A model generated the notes under the pieces. It made no database searches and had not been told where the DNA came from. It worked only from the letters and a program-made list of their open reading frames with translations. DNA of 22,112 bases from Bacteroidota bacterium (GTDB lineage Bacteria > Bacteroidota > Bacteroidia > Bacteroidales > PXBB01), in assembly GCA_022708385.1 (NCBI GenBank), contig JAKIYU010000010.1, positions 1 to 22,112 on the forward strand. The letters are read 5' to 3'. The translations under genes and the position numbers were made by a program. Of this stretch, positions 8,387 through 16,401 are shown piece by piece. How positions within the stretch are numbered: the first letter of the stretch is position 1; each line of letters begins with the position of its first letter.

Positions 8387-9261
8387 TTATTTATGCGTCA
8401 GTTTATAAACAAAAAGTAAGGGTAAAATTTCAAGGGTGCAAATATACAAAATAAAATAATATAACGAAAATATTCCTGCACCAGAGGTATGCATATAAAG
8501 CCTGAAAAGGTAATTAATAAACAACGACAAATATATCAATATTGAAAACAAAACAAGGGCTTTGTACGGTGTAAAAAAAAGTAAAACACAAACAAAGCCA
8601 CAACACCAGAAGTTATAATAAAAATGTGTTGAGTCAGTACAAATTCACTGTATAATTTATCAAGTTTAAATACCACAGCTAAAATCTTTAACAATAAAAT
8701 TTTTCCAAAATACACCATAAAAAACAGCGCAATTATTTTCAAAAAAACAATTAGAGAGTTAAAATACAATAAGTTACCAAGTATAAAATAGCTGCTTAGG
8801 GCAAGTATATAGAGACAAAAACTGATAAGGGAAAGAAAAAGCAAAAAATAAAAATCGGATTCATTATAGATATTACCTTCACGCATAAGCTGGTTGCTGT
8901 AACGCAAGTTAAAAAACGATTTAAAGATAATTGACTGTTTTTTTCCAAATTTTTTTTGCAGGAACGCATATACCGTAAAGCAAACCAGGAGAGACCAAAA
9001 AATCCATGAGGTATTATAAAAAGTAAATTCTTTTACATCCTGTTGTTTTGATTTTGCAGAGTGTACATTAACAAGGGATTTTACATACTGTGGTGGTGGG
9101 ATTGTTTTTTTTTGAATATAAACCATGCCCTCCTGAATTGTATCCGACGAGAAGAGCGCTTCGTCCTGTCCTTTAACAAACCTGATTAACATAGTAGAAG
9201 AGCGCTCAGGATATTTGAGCTGAATGTTAACGCAAGTATCCCTTTCTGTATCGGAAAGCAT
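8387..9261 (-). CDS. DUF4271 family membrane protein, frameshifted at a T8 tract
   Basis: As sequenced, the frame from ATG 9261 stops at 8536 after 241 residues. The end of that frame (HRTKPLFCFQY) looks artificial. Adding one T to the T8 run at 8573-8580 (minus-strand reading) lets translation pass through TPYKALVLF, then LYICTLEILPLL, and stop at 8387-8389, giving about 291 residues. That hydrophobic tail with the LEILP motif fits my memory of the DUF4271 C-terminus, and the new stop lies 8 bp before hemD. The protein has a soluble N-terminal region of about 85 residues and then several membrane segments. Function is unknown. The shift may be a sequencing error in a homopolymer, a real mutation, or slippage. 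A downstream start at Met24 (9192) is possible, since the predicted promoter leaves a very short leader. Confidence 0.78.
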
Positions 9262-9274
9262 CTATTTTTTTTGA

Positions 9275-9305
9275 CAAAATTAACTTTTTTTTCGTGGTAC
9301 TTCAA
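9275..9305 (-). promoter_or_regulatory. Predicted Bacteroidota-type promoter for the DUF4271-hemD direction
   Basis: On the minus strand TTG (9305-9303) and TAATTTTG (9282-9275) are separated by 20 bp, which fits the -33 TTTG / -7 TAnnTTTG pattern of this phylum. The -7 box ends 13 bp before the annotated ATG, so the leader would be only a few bases. This is a motif match only. Confidence 0.5.
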
Positions 9306-9318
9306 CGCATTTTTTGAT

Positions 9319-9326
9319 TAATTTTG
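9319..9326 (+). promoter_or_regulatory. Predicted -7 promoter box for the carrier protein/radical SAM operon
   Basis: TAATTTTG matches TAnnTTTG exactly and ends 24 bp before the carrier-protein ATG at 9351. No clear TTTG is present about 20 bp upstream, so the -33 element is weak or absent. It forms part of a 10-bp inverted repeat with the opposite-strand box (9274-9283 and 9318-9327). It is the only candidate promoter in front of the nine-gene operon. Confidence 0.45.
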
Positions 9327-9350
9327 TAAAAACCACTTAATTCAACCGTT

Positions 9351-9599
9351 ATGGAAACAGTCAGAGAAAAAGTTATTGCCATATTAAAAAAATACACTTT
9401 AAACACAGCGGTTTGGAATAATTTTACTTCTCAATCGCGCATTTTAGCCGATCTCAAAATTAACTCTGCCCGTATAGTAGATATTATACTTGATGCTGAA
9501 AAAGAATTTGATATTACCATAGAAGACGAACTCTTTGAAAAGATGATTACTGTTGATGATGTGGTTACGCTGATATATCAGAGGACATCAAAAAAATGA
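9351..9599 (+). CDS. Acyl carrier protein-like protein
   Basis: The 82-residue acidic protein is predicted to be a four-helix carrier. The helix II start reads LKINSARIVDIILDAEKEFDI, aligning with the DSL-x-x-VELV-x-x-x-E-x-x-F pattern of carrier proteins; Ser39 is the expected 4'-phosphopantetheine site. The usual Asp before and Leu after the serine are replaced by Asn38 and Ala40, so it is not a standard fatty-acid AcpP. No phosphopantetheinyl transferase, ketosynthase or adenylation gene is nearby. It is the first gene of the operon, 15 bp before the GT2 gene, so it probably supplies or carries a substrate for the radical SAM and glycosyltransferase proteins downstream. That role is inference. 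Confidence 0.85.
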   Translation: METVREKVIAILKKYTLNTAVWNNFTSQSRILADLKINSARIVDIILDAEKEFDITIEDELFEKMITVDDVVTLIYQRTSKK

Positions 9600-9614
9600 C
9601 AGGCCGGAAACATA

Positions 9615-10574
9615 ATGAATAAGCCCGATTTAAGTATTTGCATTATTTCCTGTAACCAGGCTCAGTTTATTGAACATGCTGTAACCTCGGTACTGAAACA
9701 GCAAACAGGCTATTCGCTGGAACTAATTATATGCGACGATAATTCTGCAGACAATACGGAACAAATAATCAGCACATTGCTTGCTGGTACTGCCATCCCT
9801 TTTAAATTTATAAGGAAAGAAAGCCAGGCCGGCCCTTTACACAACGGGAAAGATTTTTTTCTGCTGCATGCAGGTGGAAGGTATATTTGCTGGATGGATG
9901 CTGACGATTACTGGAATTACCCTGCTAAAGTTGAAACACAACTGAAGTTTCTTGAACAAAATCCCGATTATGCCGGTTGTTTTCACGATGCCGAAATCAA
10001 ATCGCTTATACACATCCAAAAAGAAAATTCTCATCAATTAAAAACACAGACACACGGCAAGTGGAAGTTTTATTCCCAGTTTAACCATTATTCCGAAGAT
10101 TATTTTCCATGGCATGCCCTGCAGCGGCAAATTATCCCCACAGCTTCGCTTATAGTCAGGAACAAAGAGCTCCATGGTTTTTATGAGCGTTACAAGGATA
10201 TTAACCTGTCGGTAAGCTGGGCGCTGCATCTTGAATTTATCAAAAACAGCCGGTTCCGGTATTTTAATGAGCCCTGGTCGGTGTATCTCGACCATAAAGA
10301 CGGCCTTTCGAAAAAAGTGAACCTGCTAACCTTTAAGCTTAACAACATAAAAATCCTTGAACAATTACTGACCGACAGTTATTACAAAACTATTATAAAA
10401 GATGTGTACAAAGCCATAGCCCAGGAATACTATCATCTTTTACACACACGGGAAGCCCAGGAATTACCCCGGAAAGTATTCAACACCTACTGCAGCCTCT
10501 ACAAAAAGTGGATGAAAAGAGCTGTGGAAGAAGAAATAACAAGCTTTAAGGAATTAAATAAAAGCCGGCAATAA
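9615..10574 (+). CDS. Family 2 glycosyltransferase
   Basis: The 319-residue product has a GT-A fold N-terminus: LSICIISCNQAQFIEHAVTS (6-25), ELIICDDNSADNT (36-48) and WMDADDYW (93-100), where Asp95-Ala-Asp97 is the metal/nucleotide-sugar DxD motif. The first 110 residues match GT2 enzymes well; the C-terminal part (about 200-319) is helical and basic with no membrane segment, so the enzyme is probably cytoplasmic or peripheral. It would transfer a sugar from a nucleotide donor; donor and acceptor are not predictable. It lies between the carrier protein (15 bp) and the first radical SAM gene (8 bp), so it is very likely cotranscribed with them. Confidence 0.9.
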   Translation: MNKPDLSICIISCNQAQFIEHAVTSVLKQQTGYSLELIICDDNSADNTEQIISTLLAGTAIPFKFIRKESQAGPLHNGKDFFLLHAGGRYICWMDADDYWNYPAKVETQLKFLEQNPDYAGCFHDAEIKSLIHIQKENSHQLKTQTHGKWKFYSQFNHYSEDYFPWHALQRQIIPTASLIVRNKELHGFYERYKDINLSVSWALHLEFIKNSRFRYFNEPWSVYLDHKDGLSKKVNLLTFKLNNIKILEQLLTDSYYKTIIKDVYKAIAQEYYHLLHTREAQELPRKVFNTYCSLYKKWMKRAVEEEITSFKELNKSRQ

Positions 10575-10582
10575 AACAAGCA

Positions 10583-12037
10583 ATGCAAAAAGGGTATAAA
10601 CGGTTTGGCGCTGCACTTTTGCGTATTTACAATACGCTTTGCGCTCCATTTTACCGCTTGCCGGCACAATCGGGATATAATGCTTTACCCGGAGAAATTA
10701 TCGAAAATTTTAACAAAAGCCGTTTGCTGGGGCCACAAAAAAAATTGTGTTATGCCCCTTTTAAAATGTTGTATTTTGCCTTTAACGGCGAAGTCGTTGC
10801 CTGCTGTCACAACCGCCGTCATATCCTGGGGAAAATACCTGATCAGCGTATTGATGAAATATGGCAAGGCGATGCCTTAAAAAAACTCAGAGATCATATA
10901 GCCCACAACGACTTAAGCCTGGGGTGCCATATTTGCAAAGACGCTCTGATGGCGGGCAATTATGATGGTGCTAAAAACAGCTATTACGACAGGTATAGCG
11001 TACACGCTATGCCACGTATCATGGAATTTGAACTCGACAACCGCTGCAATTTATCCTGTATTTTTTGTAACGATTTATTCAGCTCGGGGCATGAAAAAGG
11101 GCTCAACGAGCAAAATAAAAATCCTTATAATGATAATTTTGTAAAACAACTGGAACCCTATATTCCCTATCTGAAAGAAGCCAAGTTTTATGGAGGAGAG
11201 CCTTTTTTAATCAATATTTACTATGATATATGGGCGCTGATGATAAAGCTGAACCCCAAAATTGAAATCCTTATCCAAACAAACGGCACAATACTGAACG
11301 ACCGTATTAAGGAACTGCTTGATAAAGGCCGGTTCAATATCAATATTTCAATCGATTCGATAAAAAAAGAGCCTTTCGAAGATATTCGCAAGGGAGCTTC
11401 CTTTGAAAAAGTTCTTGAAAATGTAAATTATTTTCAAAAATACAGCGTGCTTCACAGGCGCCACTTAGGCATTATACCCACGCCCTGCAGGCACAACTGG
11501 AAAGAGCTTCCCGACATTACCAACTGGGCCGGCACCCTAGGTGCAAAAGTGTATTTCAACACCCTGGTCACCCCACTCGAAATGGCTTTGTGGAATTTAC
11601 CGCCGGAAACACTGGAGGATATACACACCACATTATCGCAGGCCAAAATAAACCAAAATACAACTATTGAAAAATACAATGCCCGCCATTTTTCCGATTT
11701 TCTGAAACAGCTGAATGGCTGGCGCCTTAAAAATGAAGGAGTTGCTGCTAAAAAAGTGCCAGTGACCATCAATGAGCTGGCTGCAATGAAAAACAGCTTT
11801 CTGGAAAATATTGAAAATGCTTTGGGTAAAGAAACCTGGGATAAACACAAATCCATGGTTGAAAACCTGCTTGCTGAAGTTGACAGCGACAGAAACAAAA
11901 TACTTTTTTATGCTGTTGCCGTTAATATTCCTATTGTTGATGTCACTAAGGAAATAACTAAAAACGAACCAGTACATTTAAAAGAAATTATTATGAAACG
12001 GGTATTTGAGGCCTCATCACAATTTTACCTTAAGTAA
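10583..12037 (+). CDS. Radical SAM protein 1 with N-terminal SPASM-like domain
   Basis: This 484-residue protein has an N-terminal cysteine domain with Cys56, Cys74-Cys75, Cys115 and Cys118, laid out as CYAPF...NGEVVACCHN...LGKI...EIW...CHIC. That is the pattern of a SPASM auxiliary-cluster domain, but it precedes the radical SAM core. The core follows: Cys155-x3-Cys159-x2-Cys162 (CNLSCIFC) for the SAM-binding [4Fe-4S] cluster, FYGGEPFLI (202-210), LIQTNGT and NISIDS. Downstream are NWKELPD and a PLEMALWNLP signature shared with its paralogues, then a helical C-terminal region of about 150 residues. It groups with radical SAM proteins 4 and 5 by its long leader before the first cysteine and by NWKE. 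The reaction is unknown; the family uses SAM to generate a 5'-deoxyadenosyl radical. Confidence 0.9.
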   Translation: MQKGYKRFGAALLRIYNTLCAPFYRLPAQSGYNALPGEIIENFNKSRLLGPQKKLCYAPFKMLYFAFNGEVVACCHNRRHILGKIPDQRIDEIWQGDALKKLRDHIAHNDLSLGCHICKDALMAGNYDGAKNSYYDRYSVHAMPRIMEFELDNRCNLSCIFCNDLFSSGHEKGLNEQNKNPYNDNFVKQLEPYIPYLKEAKFYGGEPFLINIYYDIWALMIKLNPKIEILIQTNGTILNDRIKELLDKGRFNINISIDSIKKEPFEDIRKGASFEKVLENVNYFQKYSVLHRRHLGIIPTPCRHNWKELPDITNWAGTLGAKVYFNTLVTPLEMALWNLPPETLEDIHTTLSQAKINQNTTIEKYNARHFSDFLKQLNGWRLKNEGVAAKKVPVTINELAAMKNSFLENIENALGKETWDKHKSMVENLLAEVDSDRNKILFYAVAVNIPIVDVTKEITKNEPVHLKEIIMKRVFEASSQFYLK

Positions 12038-12039
12038 CA

Positions 12040-13464
12040 ATGCTTGTTCCTAATTTTATAAAGAAAAAAATTGTTTATTGTTATGCGCCATTTAACAATC
12101 TGTTGATAGACCAGCAGGGCCAGTTTCGAATTTGCTGTCACAACAACACCTATACCTTGGGAAAGTATCCTGAAAACACGCCCGAAGAAATATGGTTTGG
12201 TGCCCAAAGGAAAGCCATTACACAACAGTTTCTGAAAGGCGAGATACCCCCATCGTGTTCCCCATGCTTTCGCTTTGGATTAAACAGCAATTCACCCGAT
12301 TCTAAAATTACACATGCTGCAAAAAATAAAAACACTGCTTTTAAAAATTATCCTTTGCAAATAGAGTTTTTGCTCGACAACAACTGCAACCTCAATTGTG
12401 TGATGTGCGCCACCAACATATCCTCCAGTTCCACCACCCCTTACGTCAGCACTGAAGCCCCTGTGGAGTTTTCTGATACATTTATTGAACTGATAACACC
12501 CTTTCTGACACATGGCCGTTATTTCGTTTTTTCGGGGGGAGAGCCTTTTCTTATTCCTCAATATTTTACCATCTGGGAGATTATCTCAAAGCTGAATCCT
12601 TCGGCCGGAATTTATGTACAAACCAATGGCACTATTTTAAACGACACTATTAAAGATGCTTTAAAAAAATATAAAATTCAAATAGGGGTTTCTGTTGACA
12701 GCATTATTCCCGAAACCTACGAAAAAATAAGAAAAAACGCTGTCTTCAACAAGACCTTCGAAAACCTCGAATATTTCATACGGCACACCGAATCCATCAA
12801 GAACACCCTTACCTTAATGACGGTTCCAATGACCCTCAACGCACACGAAATACCGCAAATTATTGAATACTGTAACGCTAAACACATTTACTTCGCACTT
12901 AGCATACTCGAAAGACCCATACACCTTGCCTTATGGACCTGGCCCTCGCAAAAACTAAAAGCACTGCTGGAAGCTTATAACTCCTTTACTTTTAAGGAAT
13001 ATCCTCACGACCGCATCATTCAAAAAAACATAAGTTCTTTTAACTATTATAAAGAGCTTATAAAAAAGTATATGGATATAAAAACCGGCAATGAATCACG
13101 CGAAAAGGACCTAAAAAAAGCCATTACTGAAAAAGCTTTTTTAATTAAAGATAATTTGTTGTCTATTGTTCAGGAGAAGCTTACAATGATTACCCCTGAT
13201 AAAAATTTATCACAGGTACTGACCAGCCGTTTTTTTCAATTAATAACAAAAATGGAAAAGAAATATGCCGGCGATTTTAATGACGGGTATCCCATTCACG
13301 CCATTTTTATTATAAAAGATATTGCATTGGTTCTGCAATTAATGACTGAGCGCAATGATAGTGAAATAGAAAAAACGGCATCGGCAAACATTGAAGAGTT
13401 CTGCCTGCTTATGCAAACCAGGTCGTACGACAGAATTTTAAACGAAAACAATTCAAGGATTTAA
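12040..13464 (+). CDS. Radical SAM protein 2 with N-terminal SPASM-like domain
   Basis: The 474-residue paralogue starts 2 bp after gene 1. Its N-terminal SPASM-like domain begins almost at once: Cys14, Cys32-Cys33, Cys73 and Cys76, with CYAPFNNL, RICCHN, EEIWFG and CSPC. The core has CNLNCVMC (Cys116, Cys120, Cys123), FSGGEPFLIP (164-173), QTNGT and GVSVDS. The downstream signature is PIHLALWTWP. The C-terminus ends with QTRSYDRIL, a short motif repeated in protein 3. It shares with protein 3 the short leader, the FSGGEPFLIP form and EIP in place of the NWKELP box (LNAHEIPQI), so these two neighbours look like a tandem duplication. Substrate is unknown. Confidence 0.9.
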   Translation: MLVPNFIKKKIVYCYAPFNNLLIDQQGQFRICCHNNTYTLGKYPENTPEEIWFGAQRKAITQQFLKGEIPPSCSPCFRFGLNSNSPDSKITHAAKNKNTAFKNYPLQIEFLLDNNCNLNCVMCATNISSSSTTPYVSTEAPVEFSDTFIELITPFLTHGRYFVFSGGEPFLIPQYFTIWEIISKLNPSAGIYVQTNGTILNDTIKDALKKYKIQIGVSVDSIIPETYEKIRKNAVFNKTFENLEYFIRHTESIKNTLTLMTVPMTLNAHEIPQIIEYCNAKHIYFALSILERPIHLALWTWPSQKLKALLEAYNSFTFKEYPHDRIIQKNISSFNYYKELIKKYMDIKTGNESREKDLKKAITEKAFLIKDNLLSIVQEKLTMITPDKNLSQVLTSRFFQLITKMEKKYAGDFNDGYPIHAIFIIKDIALVLQLMTERNDSEIEKTASANIEEFCLLMQTRSYDRILNENNSRI

Positions 13465-13484
13465 AACCATTCAGATTCAAGAAG

Positions 13485-14915
13485 ATGCTACGACGTTTAA
13501 CAGACCTGTTAATAAAAAAACCGAAACATAAGCCGGTGTGTTTAGCACCTTTTAACAACATGACCATTTATAAGGATGGAGAAATTCGCATCTGTTGTTT
13601 TAATACCGCTTTATGTATAGGCCATTATCCCCTGCAAAACTTCGAGGAAATATGGTTTGGCGCAAAAAGAAAAACTATAACCGGTTTGTTTTTAAACGGC
13701 ACTTATCCCCCTACGTGCAGCCACTGTTTAAAAGAAGGCCTCGATATAAACTCCCCTGATTCAAAAGTAAAGAATATAGGTGTGTTTGGTTTATCCACAA
13801 CAAAGAATTATCCGGCACATATCGACTTTATGCTTGATGACACATGTAACCTCGATTGTATCATGTGCTCCAGAGTGGCTTCATCTTCATCAACAAATAC
13901 AGATGCCGGCTTAAAAAACAAAATTGTGTTTGACGGTTCATTTATAAAGCAAATAACACCTTTTCTGAAACAGGGAAAATTTTTTGCTTTTTCGGGGGGC
14001 GAACCTTTTTTAATACCCCTGTATGCTGAACTATGGGAAATAATCCGCACGTACAACCCTGCTGCCACCATATATATTCAGACAAATGCCACTGTTTTAA
14101 GCGAAAAAATAAAACGCCAACTCGAAAAATACCGCCCCGAATTAAGTCTTTCGATTGACTCCCTAAATAAAGAAACTTATGAGAAAATCAGAAGAGGGGC
14201 TTCGTTCGATACGATTTCCGAAAACTTAAACTATTTTTTGAATTATGCCCGGCAACATAACAAAAAACTGTCGATGCGTGTTACCCCTTCTGTGTTTAAT
14301 GTTAATGAAATACCCGATATAGTTAATTACTGCAACAGCCATAATATTTTCTTCGCGTTAAGCATACTCGAAAACCCTTACCATCTGGCGGTATGGTCTT
14401 TACCTCCTGACGTTTTAAATCAAATTCTCAAAACCTATAACAAAGGCCTTGAAAATAGTCCTGACAATGCTGTTACAGCCGTTAACACCGAAACATATAA
14501 AAGCTGGATTGCCCTGGTTGAAAAGTATCGCGATACAAAAGTTTTTTGTGAAAAAAACAGCATCTCCCTGTTGGAAAATATAACCACCCGTTCGCAAAAG
14601 CTGGCAGTAACGCTCGAAAATGACATTCTGAAAGTCCTAAAAAACGCAACTGATATTACTGAAAAGGATGAAATTTATGAAGGTGTCCGATTGTTTTTGC
14701 GCGACAGCTTTGAAGAGAACGCCCCTTTATTTGAAAATAAATATTTGTTTTATAGCTATTTTTTTAAAATACCCCCCGAACAGATATTGCATTATTGGCT
14801 CACCAACGATAAACAAATACTGAGGGATTTTATAAGAGAAAAAATGAAAGAGCAGCAACATCTTTTTGCCACCCGTTCGTACGACAGAATAATTGATATA
14901 AAAGCGCATGGCTGA
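13485..14915 (+). CDS. Radical SAM protein 3 with N-terminal SPASM-like domain
   Basis: The 476-residue protein is closest to its upstream neighbour, protein 2. The N-terminal domain has Cys19, Cys37-Cys38, Cys78 and Cys81 (CLAPFNNM, RICCFN, EEIWFGAKRK, CSHC) with the same spacing. The radical SAM core carries CNLDCIMC (Cys121, Cys125, Cys128), FSGGEPFLIP (169-178), QTNAT and SLSIDS. PYHLAVWSLP is the shared signature, here with Val for Leu. The C-terminus has ATRSYDRII, matching TRSYDRI in protein 2. The stop codon overlaps the start of gene 4 by 8 bp, a sign of translational coupling. All catalytic cysteines are intact, so it should be active, on an unknown substrate. Confidence 0.9.
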   Translation: MLRRLTDLLIKKPKHKPVCLAPFNNMTIYKDGEIRICCFNTALCIGHYPLQNFEEIWFGAKRKTITGLFLNGTYPPTCSHCLKEGLDINSPDSKVKNIGVFGLSTTKNYPAHIDFMLDDTCNLDCIMCSRVASSSSTNTDAGLKNKIVFDGSFIKQITPFLKQGKFFAFSGGEPFLIPLYAELWEIIRTYNPAATIYIQTNATVLSEKIKRQLEKYRPELSLSIDSLNKETYEKIRRGASFDTISENLNYFLNYARQHNKKLSMRVTPSVFNVNEIPDIVNYCNSHNIFFALSILENPYHLAVWSLPPDVLNQILKTYNKGLENSPDNAVTAVNTETYKSWIALVEKYRDTKVFCEKNSISLLENITTRSQKLAVTLENDILKVLKNATDITEKDEIYEGVRLFLRDSFEENAPLFENKYLFYSYFFKIPPEQILHYWLTNDKQILRDFIREKMKEQQHLFATRSYDRIIDIKAHG

Positions 14916-16395
14916 TATAATGTTGCATATTAAAAACATCCTGTTACCGGTACAGGGCACGTTGCGCAAGCGGCTTATCAAGCCTGTTATTTCACCCCGC
15001 AGTGTCTTAAAAAAAGAAATAACCGCGTATAATGCCCAACGGTTTTACGGCCCACAGTCTTATTTTTGTTATGCGCCCTTCGGCAGTTTGTTTATTGGTT
15101 TTAACGGGCGCGTTTCTCCTTGTTATGCCTGCAAAGCAGAAGGTTCGCTTACAACGGCCACCCTTACCGAAATATGGAACAGTCCCATTTTCAGCACCTT
15201 GCGCGACCAATTCAGTAAAGGCGAAATACCGGAGGCCTGTGAGTTTTGTAAAAACCACTTAAAAAGCGGCAGTTACGGCAGCATACTGGCCAATAAATAC
15301 GACCACTATCTCATGTCGGGTAAAGGATTTCCTGTAATTGCAGAGCTAGAGTTATCCAATATCTGTAATCTTGAATGTATCATGTGTTCCGGAAATTTGT
15401 CTTCGGCAATCAGGCGCAACAGGGAACAGTTGCCCCCGCTGGTTCATAATTTACCGAATGATTTCACAGGGCAGTTTCTGCCCTTCCTTCGCCGGCTTAA
15501 ATCTCTTGAATTAACCGGTGGCGACCCCTTTCTCATTGACATCTATTACGACCTTCTGAAAGCCGCCGAAGCCACCCATCCCAAACTCGACATTTTAATT
15601 ACCACCAATGCCAACACCTACAACGACAAGGTACAGGCCCTGCTTAAGAAAAATCAACGCCTAAGTTTCAATGTATCCATAGATTCTCTTGACGAAACCA
15701 CCTATGCCCAAATAAGATGTAACGGTTCACTCAGCAAAGCACTCAGGAATATTTCCCTTTTTTCGGAATATACTAAAAGCCACAATACTTCACTCGGTTT
15801 TTTGGTGTGCCCGTTAAGGCAGAACTGGAAAGAACTTCCATCCTTTGTAACTTTCGCCAATAAATATAATGCCAGCCTCAGTTATCATGTGGTTTTTAAA
15901 CCCGCTCAATTTGCATTATGGTCGTTGCCGGCAAAACAGCTTGAAGAAATTGCCGCCTATCTGGCTTCATTTGAATTTGAGGAAAACAATTTTTATCAGA
16001 AAATCAATGTGCGAAGCTACAACAGCCTGGTAGCCCTTGTTAAAAGCTGGCATCAAAAGGCGCTCCTGAGAGAAGCCCATAAAAATGAGACAGTTAAATA
16101 CATTGAAAATGAAATAAAAAAGTCAAAAGCCCTTTTGCGGGATATGTTTAATGATGCTGAATTTTTTAAAACCCTTGAAACTTTAATCAACCAGGTGCCT
16201 GTAAACGAATATCCCGAAATGGTTTACATGGCACTGGCGCAAAAAACACAGCAGGAGTTATTGTTTGGCTACAAACATTTTTCAGAAGAAGAACTCTTAA
16301 AGAAATTTATTTTATATCACCAGGAAATATATGCTTCGTATTTTTACCATTTAAACCTGAGCGATAATGATAAATACTCGGAAAACATTTTATAA
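14908..16395 (+). CDS. Radical SAM protein 4, divergent SPASM-like domain
   Basis: This 495-residue paralogue has the long leader of proteins 1 and 5. Its auxiliary cysteines differ: Cys54, then Cys72 and Cys75 (SPCYAC) instead of an adjacent Cys-Cys pair, then Cys111 and Cys114 (CEFC); the distance from first to fourth position is two residues shorter than in the others. The core has CNLECIMC (Cys153, Cys157, Cys160), but the usual GGEP is GGDP (LTGGDPFLI, 202-210) and the tract TTNAN replaces QTN. NVSIDS, NWKELPS and PAQFALWSLP are present. The start ATG (14908) overlaps gene 3; a second Met at 14920 is possible. It is the most diverged of the five and may bind its auxiliary cluster or substrate differently. 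Confidence 0.89.
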   Translation: MADIMLHIKNILLPVQGTLRKRLIKPVISPRSVLKKEITAYNAQRFYGPQSYFCYAPFGSLFIGFNGRVSPCYACKAEGSLTTATLTEIWNSPIFSTLRDQFSKGEIPEACEFCKNHLKSGSYGSILANKYDHYLMSGKGFPVIAELELSNICNLECIMCSGNLSSAIRRNREQLPPLVHNLPNDFTGQFLPFLRRLKSLELTGGDPFLIDIYYDLLKAAEATHPKLDILITTNANTYNDKVQALLKKNQRLSFNVSIDSLDETTYAQIRCNGSLSKALRNISLFSEYTKSHNTSLGFLVCPLRQNWKELPSFVTFANKYNASLSYHVVFKPAQFALWSLPAKQLEEIAAYLASFEFEENNFYQKINVRSYNSLVALVKSWHQKALLREAHKNETVKYIENEIKKSKALLRDMFNDAEFFKTLETLINQVPVNEYPEMVYMALAQKTQQELLFGYKHFSEEELLKKFILYHQEIYASYFYHLNLSDNDKYSENIL

Positions 16396-16401
16396 AACGT
16401 T

